57,276 nt of DNA from Elusimicrobiaceae bacterium (GTDB lineage: Bacteria; Elusimicrobiota; Elusimicrobia; Elusimicrobiales; Elusimicrobiaceae). The stretch lies in assembly GCA_017501565.1 (NCBI GenBank), contig JAFVWP010000013.1, forward strand, positions 1-57,276. Direction: 5' to 3'. The notes beneath the pieces are model-generated. The model was not told the DNA's origin, made no database searches, and worked only from the letters and a program-made list of their open reading frames with translations. Of this stretch, positions 24,715 through 32,935 are shown one piece after another. Each line of letters opens with the position of its first letter. Position 1 is the first letter of the stretch. A program made the translations under genes and the position numbers.

Positions 24715-25281
24715 TTAAAAACCATCAAATAAAGAAGGTTGCTGTATTTGTTTTTTCTTTTGTGTTTTTCCTTCTTTATTGCGTACCACCGGCTCTATAG
24801 GCACTCCGTTTAAAAGGTTATTATTTGCCGGTTGCTCTTTTTGGGGAGCGGGTGGCAAGTGGCAGATAGGGTTGAAACCTACCGATTGCTTTAAATCCAT
24901 GGCTTTGTTGGCCAAAGCGTCCGGCTCTTTGTTTAAGTGGCGCAGTACGTGTTGGATTTGGATTTGAAACGGACGGGCCAAGTGGCGGATTTCTGCCATT
25001 CTTTCAGCCAAGTCCGGATTTTTAATTTTATACTCGCCTAAATATTGTTTGACTAACAACAAAGAATCCGAAATAATAGACAGCTCTTTTGCCCCCAATT
25101 CCGCCGCTTTGATAAGGGCCAATCTTAAGGCCGTATATTCGGCTTGGTTATTGGTACAATGCGCGATGAAATGGCCTTCTTGAGCCAGGATTTTACCGCT
25201 TGTGTCTTTAATGACATACGCCGAAGCCCCGATACCCGGGTTGCCGCGGCTGCCGCCGTCTATGTTGATAATTACTTTCAT
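24715..25281 (-). CDS. rnhA: Ribonuclease HI with a C-terminal tail bearing a beta-clamp-binding-like motif
   Basis: Residues 1-135 are an RNase HI domain: NIDGGSRGNPGIGA (Asp8), TNNQAEYTAL (Glu48), ISDSLLLVKQ (Asp72) and LNKEPDALANKAMD give the four acidic active-site residues. It degrades RNA in RNA-DNA hybrids (R-loops, primers). There is no N-terminal hybrid-binding domain. The remaining 50 residues are Pro/Asn/Lys-rich and end in QPSLFDGF; QPSLF fits the QxxLF-type beta-clamp-binding consensus (QL[SD]LF). A -10 (TAAAAT) lies 6 nt before the start codon with no ribosome site, so it is probably leaderless. rnpB follows immediately. Confidence 0.92.
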   Translation of the reverse strand: MKVIINIDGGSRGNPGIGASAYVIKDTSGKILAQEGHFIAHCTNNQAEYTALRLALIKAAELGAKELSIISDSLLLVKQYLGEYKIKNPDLAERMAEIRHLARPFQIQIQHVLRHLNKEPDALANKAMDLKQSVGFNPICHLPPAPQKEQPANNNLLNGVPIEPVVRNKEGKTQKKKQIQQPSLFDGF

Positions 25282-25287
25282 CTTTCT

Positions 25288-25296
25288 ATTTTAGCA
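25288..25296 (-). promoter_or_regulatory. Extended -10 of rnhA (predicted leaderless)
   Basis: Minus strand TGC-TAAAAT, then AGAAAG, then ATG at 25281: a 6-nt gap and no Shine-Dalgarno. Confidence 0.6.
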
Positions 25297-25314
25297 AATA
25301 TGTATCCCCAACAC

Positions 25315-25324
25315 TTGCTATAAT
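25315..25324 (+). promoter_or_regulatory. Extended -10 of the dicarboxylate/amino-acid symporter gene
   Basis: TTGCTATAAT, a perfect extended -10, 20 nt upstream of the ATG with GGAGG between. Divergent from the rnhA promoter about 20 bp away. Confidence 0.65.
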
Positions 25325-25344
25325 AAAAGAATTACGGAGGAAAT

Positions 25345-26514
25345 ATGATGAAAAAATTATTTTCATGGGGGCTTTTGCCTTTGGTGATTGCCGCTATTTT
25401 GTTAGGGATTGCTTGTGGGCTGTTTTTTCCCGCTTGGTTGGCCCGCGTGTTCTTAACGTTTAACGGCCTGTTCGGGCAGTTTTTGGGTTTTGTAGTGCCT
25501 TTGATTATCCTGGGTTTGGTGGCACCCGGTATTGCCGAATTGGGCAAAGGCGCCGGAAAATTGTTGTTGGTGTCGGTGGTGCTGGCTTATGGTTTTACGT
25601 TGTTTGCAGGTTTTTTTACGTATGCGGGAGCCGCTTGGATTTATCCTTTTTTATTGGACCCGACCGCTGCGTTGGTAGCTTTTGAAACACCGAAAGAATT
25701 GACTCCTTATTTTACGCTTCCGGTGGCGGCTTTATTAGACGTTACATCTGCGTTGGTATTGTCTTTTATGTTGGGCTTGGGTATGGCTTTTATAGAAGGA
25801 AAAACTTTGCGCAATATGATGTTTGATTTTCGCGATATTATCAATCAAGTCATCTCAGCGGTGATTATTCCGTTGCTTCCCTTGTATATCTTCGGTATTT
25901 TTATGAATATGACCATGACCGGGCAAGTAGCGGCGGTACTTGCCGTATTTGCCAAAATCATCGTATTTATTTTTATGATTACCTTGGTTTTTCTTTTTAT
26001 CCAATTTGCTATTGCGGGTGCCATCGGCAAGAAAAACCCGTTAAAAATGATGAAAACAATGTTACCGGCTTACTTTACGGCCTTGGGGACCTCTTCTTCC
26101 GCGGCCACCATTCCTGTTACCTACAAGCAAACCTGTGCGTTGGGTGTACGCAAAGAAATTGCCGGATTTACGATTCCCTTATTTGCCAATATTCACATGA
26201 GCGGCAGTACCATTAAAATTACCGCGTGTGCGATGGCCATTGTTTTGCTGACGGGCGGGGAATTGCATATTTGGCAATTTGCCGGATTTATTGCGATGTT
26301 GGGTGTATCTATTGTGGCGGGCCCCGGTGTGCCGGGCGGAGCGATTATGGCATCGTTGGGAGTATTGCAGAAAGTGCTGGGGTTTGACCAAGCCATGCTG
26401 GGCCTGATGATTGCGCTGTATATTGCGATGGATTCTTTCGGTACCGCTTGTAATGTAACCGGAGACGGCGCTTTGTCTGTGATGATGGATCGGTTTTATA
26501 GTAAACACAAATAA
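25345..26514 (+). CDS. Dicarboxylate/amino acid:cation symporter (DAACS family)
   Basis: 389 residues, about eight transmembrane helices plus two re-entrant hairpins. Diagnostic motifs are the serine-rich hairpin GTSSSAATIPVT (about 249-260), NIHMSGSTIK, and the last substrate helix AMDSFGTACNVTGDGALSV, where GltPh-type transporters have the substrate-binding Asp and Asn. It imports glutamate, aspartate or C4-dicarboxylates with Na+ or H+ across the inner membrane. It faces gdhA across a shared bidirectional terminator, so glutamate uptake coupled to deamination or assimilation is the likely context. Start supported by GGAGG 4 nt upstream. Confidence 0.9.
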   Translation: MMKKLFSWGLLPLVIAAILLGIACGLFFPAWLARVFLTFNGLFGQFLGFVVPLIILGLVAPGIAELGKGAGKLLLVSVVLAYGFTLFAGFFTYAGAAWIYPFLLDPTAALVAFETPKELTPYFTLPVAALLDVTSALVLSFMLGLGMAFIEGKTLRNMMFDFRDIINQVISAVIIPLLPLYIFGIFMNMTMTGQVAAVLAVFAKIIVFIFMITLVFLFIQFAIAGAIGKKNPLKMMKTMLPAYFTALGTSSSAATIPVTYKQTCALGVRKEIAGFTIPLFANIHMSGSTIKITACAMAIVLLTGGELHIWQFAGFIAMLGVSIVAGPGVPGGAIMASLGVLQKVLGFDQAMLGLMIALYIAMDSFGTACNVTGDGALSVMMDRFYSKHK

Positions 26515-26525
26515 GAAAGCCATAA

Positions 26526-26563
26526 AAAACACGCTTACACCTAAAAAGTGTAAGCGTGTTTTT
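26526..26563. terminator. Bidirectional terminator between the symporter gene and gdhA
   Basis: A 15-bp stem AAAACACGCTTACAC/GTGTAAGCGTGTTTT with loop CTAAAAA and T-runs on both strands, between two converging genes. Confidence 0.92.
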
Positions 26564-26574
26564 TGGTGGTAAAA

Positions 26575-27924
26575 TTATACCAAGCCTTGGTCTATCATCG
26601 CATCGGCCACTTTTAAGAAACCGGCAATATTAGCTCCGGCCATATAATCGCCTTTCATGCCATATTCTTCGGCCGCGTCCAGGCAAGTGTCGTGAATGCT
26701 GTGCATAATGCGTTGCAAATATTCGTCCACTTCTTGCCGGGTCCAATAAATGCGCATGCTGTTTTGGGTCATTTCCAAGCCGGAAACGGCTACTCCGCCG
26801 GCATTGGACGCTTTGCCGGGAGAATACAACAATCCCGCTTTTTGGATAATAGAAATAGCTTGCGGCGTGCAAGGCATATTGGAGCCTTCCGTTACACACA
26901 GACAGCCGTTTTGCACCAGGGCGGTGGCATCTTCGGCATGCAACTCATTTTCGCACGCAGTCGGGCAGGCCACCTGGCAAGGAATATCCCACGTTTTTTT
27001 GCCGGGGCGGAACTGCGCTTTCGGAAATTGTGCGGCATATTCTTTCAAACTGCCGCGCCGCGTAAAAACCAAATCTTTTAAGAAGGCTAACTTTTCTTCA
27101 TCTACGCCGTCTTTATCGTAAATACTGCCGTCATAGTCCATAAATCCGACCACTTTGGCCCCTAATTGGGTTAATTTTTCAATGGCATAAATCCCTACAT
27201 TGCCGGTGCCGGAAATAATGGCCGTCTTGCCTTGCAAGCTGTCCTGGCGGGTGGCTAACATATTTTGGGCAAAATAAGCCACGCCGTAGCCGGTGGCTTC
27301 CGGGCGAAGTAAGCTGCCGCCCCAATTGGGCTTTTTGCCGGTAAAGGCTCCGGTAAAATTATCGTTTAATTTTTTAAATTGCCCGAACATATAGCCGATT
27401 TCTCTGCCGCCACAGCCTAAATCTCCGGCGGGGACATCGGTATGATAGCCGATGTGGCGGTAAAGCTCGTTCATAAACGAATGGCAAAAACGCATTACTT
27501 CATCATCGCTTTTTCCGCGGGTGTCAAAATCACTACCCCCTTTTCCACCGCCTAAAGGAAGGGTGGTTAAAGAGTTTTTGAAGGTTTGTTCAAAAGCCAA
27601 AAATTTTAAAGAATCTTGCGTTACGCTTTGGTGAAAGCGAATGCCGCCTTTGTACGGCCCCAAGGCGCTGTTGTATTGGATACGAAAACCGCGGTTGACA
27701 TGGATTTCGCCTTTATCGTCTTTCCAGGGAACGCGGAAAATAATCATGCGTTCGGGCTCTAAAATGCGGTCTAAAATTTTTTCTTTGATATATTTAGGGT
27801 TTCTTTCAAGTACGGGGGCTAAACTGCCCACTACTTCTTGTACGGCTTGTTGGAAAACTTTTTGGGCGGGATCTCTTTGGGCCAGGCGGGCCAAAAAGTC
27901 GGACGTGTATTGTTGAATATTCAT
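26575..27924 (-). CDS. gdhA: Glutamate dehydrogenase (GdhA type, hexameric)
   Basis: 449 residues. Motifs: RIQYNSALGPYKGGIRFH, the catalytic-Lys segment LGGGKGGSDFD (Lys128), VPAGDLGCGGREIGYMFGQ (Asp168) and the nucleotide-domain NWGGSLLRPEATGYGV. The length and the PYKGGIRFHQSV pattern match the small NADP(H)-type GdhA; the coenzyme is by family. It links 2-oxoglutarate plus ammonia to glutamate. The start at 27924 has AAAGGAG upstream; the open frame continues to 28026 but without coding character. The transporter for its likely substrate is encoded next door in convergent orientation. Confidence 0.95.
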   Translation of the reverse strand: MNIQQYTSDFLARLAQRDPAQKVFQQAVQEVVGSLAPVLERNPKYIKEKILDRILEPERMIIFRVPWKDDKGEIHVNRGFRIQYNSALGPYKGGIRFHQSVTQDSLKFLAFEQTFKNSLTTLPLGGGKGGSDFDTRGKSDDEVMRFCHSFMNELYRHIGYHTDVPAGDLGCGGREIGYMFGQFKKLNDNFTGAFTGKKPNWGGSLLRPEATGYGVAYFAQNMLATRQDSLQGKTAIISGTGNVGIYAIEKLTQLGAKVVGFMDYDGSIYDKDGVDEEKLAFLKDLVFTRRGSLKEYAAQFPKAQFRPGKKTWDIPCQVACPTACENELHAEDATALVQNGCLCVTEGSNMPCTPQAISIIQKAGLLYSPGKASNAGGVAVSGLEMTQNSMRIYWTRQEVDEYLQRIMHSIHDTCLDAAEEYGMKGDYMAGANIAGFLKVADAMIDQGLV

Positions 27925-27955
27925 AGCGTCTCCTTTATAGGTACTTTCACTTTTT

Positions 27956-27983
27956 ATTATAGCAACAAATTTTTGGAAAACAA
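27956..27983 (-). promoter_or_regulatory. Promoter of gdhA
   Basis: Minus strand TTGTTT (27978-27983), 16 nt, TATAAT (27956-27961) preceded by TTGC: extended -10. The 5' leader of about 25 nt carries the ribosome site. Confidence 0.65.
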
Positions 27984-28009
27984 GCAAAACTTTTGAAGAT
28001 AAATTTTTG

Positions 28010-28037
28010 TTGCAAGCGTGAAGCAAAATGTTATGAT
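28010..28037 (+). promoter_or_regulatory. Candidate promoter of the DtxR-family gene
   Basis: TTGCAA (28010-28015), 16 nt, TATGAT (28032-28037) preceded by TGT. Upstream of the GAGG ribosome site of the gene starting at 28074. Confidence 0.5.
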
Positions 28038-28073
28038 ATAAATAAAAGTTAGTTTTTCTAAAAAAGAGGTTTT

Positions 28074-28463
28074 ATGTCCAAACGCTTAAGCGCCAATATG
28101 GAAGATTATTTAGAAGCCATTTCCTTAGCCTGTAATGAAGACGGCATCGCACGGGTAACGGACGTGCGGGATTTGTTGGAGGTGAAAACACCGAGCGTTA
28201 CCGGGGCTTTGAAGATTTTGGCTGAAGGGGGATATTTAACCCATGAGCCATATAAAGGCGTTCAATTGACCCCCAAAGGCCGTTTAGCCGCTGAAGATGT
28301 GAAAGAAAGGCATGCCGTATTGAGCCAATTTTTAAAAGAAGTTATCGGTGTCAGCCCCAAAACAGCCAACATAGATGCCTGTAAAATGGAGCATACCATC
28401 AGCCGGGAAACATTAAATAAACTTCATGAGTTTTTGAAAAAAAGCAAAGCACAAGAAAAGTAA
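28074..28463 (+). CDS. Short DtxR/MntR-family metal-dependent repressor
   Basis: 129 residues: winged helix (about 1-65, MEDYLEAI...RDLLEVKTPSVTGALKILAEGGYL) plus a shortened dimerisation and metal domain, with no SH3-like third domain. Metal-ligand positions can be read by comparison: Asp and Glu in MEDYLEAI, His in ERHAVL, and Cys-Glu-His in DACKMEH. MntR has Glu where this protein has Cys; DtxR/IdeR has Cys. So the site is iron-type (DtxR-like) despite the MntR-like size. It likely represses iron uptake or homeostasis genes; none is adjacent. Single-gene unit with its own terminator. Confidence 0.88.
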   Translation: MSKRLSANMEDYLEAISLACNEDGIARVTDVRDLLEVKTPSVTGALKILAEGGYLTHEPYKGVQLTPKGRLAAEDVKERHAVLSQFLKEVIGVSPKTANIDACKMEHTISRETLNKLHEFLKKSKAQEK

Positions 28464-28473
28464 AATTTAGTTA

Positions 28474-28506
28474 AAAAAAGCGGAAGAAATTTTCTTCCGC
28501 TTTTTT
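28474..28506 (+). terminator. Terminator of the DtxR-family gene, also facing the lexA-like gene
   Basis: Stem AAGCGGAAGAAA/TTTCTTCCGCTT closed by a very short loop, with A's before and T's after, so it can serve both converging genes. Confidence 0.88.
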
Positions 28507-28515
28507 GAGACCTTT

Positions 28516-29118
28516 TTAAAAGTTGCGCTTGATGATACTGCGCACAATCCCTTCTACATGAAAGCTGTGCCTGTCTGCTACAATGGGTGAATATTTTTTA
28601 TTCTGGGATTGTAAAATAATATTTTTCCCGTCTTGACTAAAGCGTTTGACCATTACTTCGCCTTGGTTGACACATACTACGATGTCTCTGTTTTTGGGTT
28701 GGCAGTTTTGCTCCACGATCAGCCAATCGCGCGGTGCGATGATATTTTCCATAGAGTCACCTTTCGCTTCCACCATAAATCCTTTACAGGCCGGAAAATA
28801 AATCATGGACGGGTCCACCGGCACCACCCGCGTAGGGGCCCCACTGAGCAAAGTGCCTTCAGGCCCGCATTTGGCACAGCCGTACATGGGCAAATAAACT
28901 ACGTTTCTCTCCGGGTCTTTTAAAATGATATAGTCGCGCGGATTGTCGGGGTTGCGCTTTAAGTATCCCTTTTTTTCCAATTGTTTCACATGATGAAATG
29001 CTACGCTTTTGCTGCTGACACTTAAACGCTGGGCCAATTCTTCCAGCGTCAAAGGGTCTGAAATATTACTTTTGAGTATTTCCAAAAGTTGCTGTTGTTT
29101 CGGGTGAAGTTCTTTCAT
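28516..29118 (-). CDS. LexA-like S24-family transcriptional repressor/autoprotease
   Basis: 200 residues. The N-terminal winged helix (about 1-65) reads LEELAQRLSVSSKSVAFHHV, an ArsR/LexA-like HTH. The C-terminal S24 peptidase has the catalytic dyad Ser122 (KGDSMENI) and Lys158 (EVMVKRF). The cleavage region YGCAKCGPEG offers Cys84-Gly85 rather than the Ala-Gly of LexA; UmuD also uses Cys-Gly. RecA-stimulated self-cleavage in an SOS or similar stress response is the family expectation. It may be the only SOS regulator or a paralogue; I cannot tell from this window. A GTTC-N8-GTTC direct repeat lies in its own upstream region. Confidence 0.85.
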   Translation of the reverse strand: MKELHPKQQQLLEILKSNISDPLTLEELAQRLSVSSKSVAFHHVKQLEKKGYLKRNPDNPRDYIILKDPERNVVYLPMYGCAKCGPEGTLLSGAPTRVVPVDPSMIYFPACKGFMVEAKGDSMENIIAPRDWLIVEQNCQPKNRDIVVCVNQGEVMVKRFSQDGKNIILQSQNKKYSPIVADRHSFHVEGIVRSIIKRNF

Positions 29119-29138
29119 TTTATCGTACCTTTTAAAAA

Positions 29139-29154
29139 GTTCTATACTTTGTTC
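29139..29154 (-). promoter_or_regulatory. Candidate autoregulatory operator of the lexA-like gene
   Basis: Direct repeat GTTC-TATACTTT-GTTC on the plus strand (GAAC-N8-GAAC on the coding strand), 21 nt upstream of the start codon and therefore over the likely transcription start. Alphaproteobacterial LexA boxes are GTTC-N7-GTTC direct repeats; the spacing here is one longer. Only one copy was found. Confidence 0.35.
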
Positions 29155-29229
29155 TACTATTTTTTGATGAACGTTGTAAAGAAAAAACTTTATTTAGCGC
29201 GATTTTATGAGATGCAAAAACCTGCCCAA

Positions 29230-29258
29230 TAAAAATCCCCCGCTTTGCGCGGGGGATT
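29230..29258 (-). terminator. Terminator of the gal operon
   Basis: Stem AATCCCCCGC/GCGGGGGATT just past the galT stop; on the minus strand it runs into TTTTTATT. Confidence 0.9.
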
Positions 29259-29263
29259 AAGAT

Positions 29264-30769
29264 TTAGAGCTTGGCGATGAACCTGGCGAAAGCTTCTTTG
29301 CCTTCGGGCGTACGCTTATACACGCCGGCGTGTTCCAAGGCCGTAGCAAAAGCAAGGCCTATTTCTTTTTTAAGAATCGCGGTCGTGTTTTTGGCGGTGA
29401 AGCGATATTTTTGTAACAGAATTTCTGCCCAAGGGGCATGTTTTTGCAACATTTCATCTTTGTAAATAGCTTTGACATTTTTGGCAATAAGCAAAGGTGC
29501 CAATGCTTTCATTTCTGCCGTCAGCCTGGCGGGCAAAACAGCCAACCCCATTACTTCTATCAGGCCTATATTTTCCCGCTTGATGTGATGGATTTCCGGG
29601 TGCGGGTGAAAAATACCTTGTGGGAAGGTGGCGTCGGTGCGGTTATTACGCAACACCAAGTCCAACTCAAAGGTTTTACCCCTGCGGCGGGCAATAGGAG
29701 TAATGGTGTTGTGGGGAGTGCTTTTGGTAAATGCAACAATACCTGCTTGCGGGTCGCTGTAATTGCGCCACTTTTTTAATACATAATCTGCCGCGGCGGC
29801 TAAATCTTTTTGCGTTCCGTTCAGGCGAATCACGCTCATCGGCCAACGTACAACGGCGGCTTTGACTTTGGGAAATTTTTTGATTTTAAATTTAGTTTCT
29901 GCCGGGGCCTTTTCCATGGCAAAAGAATATCTGCCGGCTTGGAAATGGTCATGCGTTAAAATAGAGCCCCCTACAATGGGCAAATCCGCATTAGAGCCTA
30001 TAAAATAGTGTGGCAAAATATCCACAAACGCCAGCAAACGTTCAAAGGTTTTTTTGCTGATTTTCATCGGTTCATGCCGGCCGGAAAGCAAAATGGAATG
30101 TTCGTTGTAATATACATAAGGCGAATATTGCAGATACCATTTTTGTCCGTCTTTGAGTAAATCTAATTCAATCAAACGCAAATTCTGCCGTGCCGGATGG
30201 GCCGCGTTACCGCCGTAGCCTTCGTTTTCTTTACAGAGCAGACATTGGGGATAACCGCTCTTTTGCACTTGTAAGGCCGCGGCGATGTCTTTGGGGTCTT
30301 TTTCCGGTTTGGACATATTAATAGTGATGTCCAAATCTCCGTATTCGCAAGGGGATTTCCATACGACGTTTTTGGCTACGCGGTCGGTGCGGATATAGTT
30401 TAAAGCGCGCGCATCATGGTAAAACTTATCGGTGGCTGCTTGGGGGCCTTGGGTTTGGTATAAGACGGCAAATTCAGCATTGACTTCGCTGGGTCTTGCG
30501 GTAAAAACATTCATTAGTTTCGTGTCAAACAGGTCCCGTTGGGTGATGGTGTCGGGGTTGATGAGCCCTTGCGCGGCGGCCCAATCACAGATAGGGGTTA
30601 AGGCTTCAGCCGCGCTTTTGGGCGTTTTCACTTTTCCCGAAGGAGTATAGTCGGTTAATTGCAAAATAGCCAACAATTGGTTGACGGCCCATATTTTATC
30701 TTGCGCTTCTATCAATTGGTGCGCCAGGGCATAGGCTACCAATCGGTCTATATGTTGGTAAATGCTCAT
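29264..30769 (-). CDS. galT: UDP-glucose:hexose-1-phosphate uridylyltransferase GalT (class II)
   Basis: 501 residues, the Firmicutes-type (GalT class II) enzyme rather than the 350-residue E. coli type: MSIYQHIDRLVAYALAH at the N-terminus, LSGRHEPMKI, and the catalytic-region LTHDHFQAGRYSFAME. It transfers UMP between UDP-glucose and galactose-1-phosphate. Last gene of the galM-galK-galE-galT operon; its start lies one base from the galE stop, so translation is coupled. The Firmicutes-style form, in a diderm, may reflect ancient transfer, but base composition looks like its neighbours. Confidence 0.95.
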   Translation of the reverse strand: MSIYQHIDRLVAYALAHQLIEAQDKIWAVNQLLAILQLTDYTPSGKVKTPKSAAEALTPICDWAAAQGLINPDTITQRDLFDTKLMNVFTARPSEVNAEFAVLYQTQGPQAATDKFYHDARALNYIRTDRVAKNVVWKSPCEYGDLDITINMSKPEKDPKDIAAALQVQKSGYPQCLLCKENEGYGGNAAHPARQNLRLIELDLLKDGQKWYLQYSPYVYYNEHSILLSGRHEPMKISKKTFERLLAFVDILPHYFIGSNADLPIVGGSILTHDHFQAGRYSFAMEKAPAETKFKIKKFPKVKAAVVRWPMSVIRLNGTQKDLAAAADYVLKKWRNYSDPQAGIVAFTKSTPHNTITPIARRRGKTFELDLVLRNNRTDATFPQGIFHPHPEIHHIKRENIGLIEVMGLAVLPARLTAEMKALAPLLIAKNVKAIYKDEMLQKHAPWAEILLQKYRFTAKNTTAILKKEIGLAFATALEHAGVYKRTPEGKEAFARFIAKL

Positions 30770-30770
30770 A

Positions 30771-31745
30771 TTAAAATCTCCGGTTTTTTTCCCAATTCCA
30801 AGCGGTGGCGATGATTTGTTTTAAGTCATATTGCGGGGTCCAGCCCAGCTCCGCTTGGGCTTTAGCCGGGTCTGCTACTAAGACGGCCGGATCTCCCGCG
30901 CGGCGGGCTTGGTATTCAACTTTAAAGTCTATTCCCGTTATGGCCTTGGCCTGGTTGATCAGCTCCGCTACCGAAAATCCGCTCCCGCTTCCTAAATTAT
31001 AGCGCAAGCTTTTATTTTCTTTTTCCATTTTTTCCAATGCCAAAATGTGCGCGCGGGCTAAATCGTTTACGTGTACGTAGTCGCGCACGCAAGTGCCGTC
31101 CGGGGTAGGGTAGTCATTGCCGAAGACCTTGATGGATTCTCTTTTCCCGGCGGCGGCTTGTAACACAAGCGGTATTAAATGGGTTTCAGGCGTGTGGGAT
31201 TCCCCAATCTGCCCGCTTTCATCAGCTCCGCTGGCATTAAAATAGCGCAGTGCTACGGATTTAAGTCCGTAAGCATGGTCAAAATCTTCCAAGATTTTTT
31301 CCACCATCAGTTTGGTGTTTCCATAAGGATTGATGGGGTTTTGCGGGTGAGTTTCGCTGATTTTGGGGTGTATCGGCTCTCCGAAAGTAGCCGCCGTAGA
31401 AGAAAAAACGAAATAAAAAATTTGATGTTCTACCATGCAATCCAGCAAATTGAGTACGCTGGATACATTGTTGTGATAATATTTGGACGGCTCTTTTACA
31501 CTCTCACCCACTTCTATAAAAGCCGCAAAGTGCATGACGGCTTCAATGTGGTGTTTTTGAAACACTTCTGCCAGGCGGGTTTTGTCCCCCAAGTCGCCTT
31601 CTTCTAAAATAACGTCTTGTACTGCTTGGGGGTGGCCTTTGGATAAATTGTCATACACCACCGGGTTGTATCCTTGGGCTTTTAACATTTTTACTACGTG
31701 TGAACCGATGTATCCGGCTCCGCCCACTACCAAAATATTTTTCAT
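30771..31745 (-). CDS. galE: UDP-glucose 4-epimerase GalE
   Basis: 324-residue short-chain dehydrogenase/reductase fold. NAD site VVGGAGYIGSHVVK (6-19), catalytic Tyr-Lys in NPYGNTKLMVE with SSTAATFG upstream, and YFNASGAD and FGNDYPTPDGTCVRDYVHV as typical GalE motifs. It interconverts UDP-galactose and UDP-glucose, regenerating UDP-glucose for GalT and also giving UDP-galactose for glycan synthesis. Start has AGGAGAA upstream; third gene of the gal operon. Confidence 0.97.
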   Translation of the reverse strand: MKNILVVGGAGYIGSHVVKMLKAQGYNPVVYDNLSKGHPQAVQDVILEEGDLGDKTRLAEVFQKHHIEAVMHFAAFIEVGESVKEPSKYYHNNVSSVLNLLDCMVEHQIFYFVFSSTAATFGEPIHPKISETHPQNPINPYGNTKLMVEKILEDFDHAYGLKSVALRYFNASGADESGQIGESHTPETHLIPLVLQAAAGKRESIKVFGNDYPTPDGTCVRDYVHVNDLARAHILALEKMEKENKSLRYNLGSGSGFSVAELINQAKAITGIDFKVEYQARRAGDPAVLVADPAKAQAELGWTPQYDLKQIIATAWNWEKNRRF

Positions 31746-31765
31746 CGTTTTTTCTCCTAAACGCG

Positions 31766-32935
31766 TTATTTAATTTCCCGGGCACCGGCGCCGGCTGCGG
31801 CTATATAAAAGTCCGGCTTGTAGCCTGTTTTGGCCTGATAGATGCGCGCTACATTGTTTTTAAATGTATCTACATTTTCTGTTTTAACCAAGGCCACTAC
31901 GCAACCGCCGAATCCGCCCCCGGTCATACGCGCGCCCAGAACGCCCGGTTGCTCCCAGGCGGCTGCGGCCATTGCGTCTAATTCCGGGCCGGTTACTTCG
32001 TAATCGTCGCGCAAAGAAATGTGCGAAGCATTCATCAGTTTGCCGAAGGATTGCAAATCTGCTTCTTGTAATTTTTGCACAGCCAACAGGGCGCGTTGGT
32101 TTTCATAAACGGCGTGTTTGGCGCGTTTTCTTTCAATGGGGTCTGTGATAAACTCTTTGTATTTTTCAAAAGTTTCTTCGCTCAGCTCTCCTAAAGCCTT
32201 GATGGGCAAATGCTCTTGCAATTGGCTTAAGGCGTGTTCGCATTGGCTGCGGCGTTCGTTGTATTTAGACTCTATTAAATTATGGGGTTTGTTGGTGTTG
32301 CACAGCAGAATACAAATGCCGTCCAAATCCAGTGGTGCATAGCGGTAATTCAGCGTGTTGCAATCAAGCAAAATGGCGTGATTTTCTTTGCCCATGGCAG
32401 AAGCAAATTGGTCCATAATCCCGCAATTCATACCGACAAATTTATTTTCCGCTTCTTGTCCGATTTTGGAAAGCTCAAAATGGGGAATGCGCAAATCAAA
32501 CAAAGCATTTAGTGCCACCGCAGTAGCCAACTCAATGGAAGCCGAAGAAGAAAGCCCCGCACCGCGTGGCACATCGCCGCAAAACAAAATATCAAAGCCG
32601 TTAGTAATGGGATATTCTCTTTTGAGCAGTACCCACAAAACGCCGAGCGGATAGTTGGCCCAATTTTGTTGTTTGTCGTAGGCTATGTGGTGCAAATCCG
32701 CTTGCACAATGCCTTTATGTTCAAAATCAGTGGAAAATAAACGGATTTTTCCGTCATTTCTACGGGTGGCCAAGGCATAGGTGTTAAACGAAAGCGCACA
32801 AGGGAAAACGTGCCCCCCATTGTAATCGGTATGTTCCCCGATTAAATTTACCCGTCCGGGTGCGGCAAATACGCGGGGGGTGTGATCGGTTGCGAAAACC
32901 TGATTAAACTTTTCTTTTAATGCTTGTAAGTTCAT
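31766..32935 (-). CDS. galK: Galactokinase GalK
   Basis: GHMP kinase, 389 residues. N-terminal galactose signature GRVNLIGEHTDYNGGHVFP, ATP loop GDVPRGAGLSSSASIE, and C-terminal RMTGGGFGGCVVAL. It phosphorylates alpha-D-galactose at C1 with ATP. The start at 32935 has AGGAG upstream and overlaps the stop of the mutarotase gene as ATGA; the longer open frame lies within that gene. Second gene of the operon. Confidence 0.97.
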   Translation of the reverse strand: MNLQALKEKFNQVFATDHTPRVFAAPGRVNLIGEHTDYNGGHVFPCALSFNTYALATRRNDGKIRLFSTDFEHKGIVQADLHHIAYDKQQNWANYPLGVLWVLLKREYPITNGFDILFCGDVPRGAGLSSSASIELATAVALNALFDLRIPHFELSKIGQEAENKFVGMNCGIMDQFASAMGKENHAILLDCNTLNYRYAPLDLDGICILLCNTNKPHNLIESKYNERRSQCEHALSQLQEHLPIKALGELSEETFEKYKEFITDPIERKRAKHAVYENQRALLAVQKLQEADLQSFGKLMNASHISLRDDYEVTGPELDAMAAAAWEQPGVLGARMTGGGFGGCVVALVKTENVDTFKNNVARIYQAKTGYKPDFYIAAAGAGAREIK

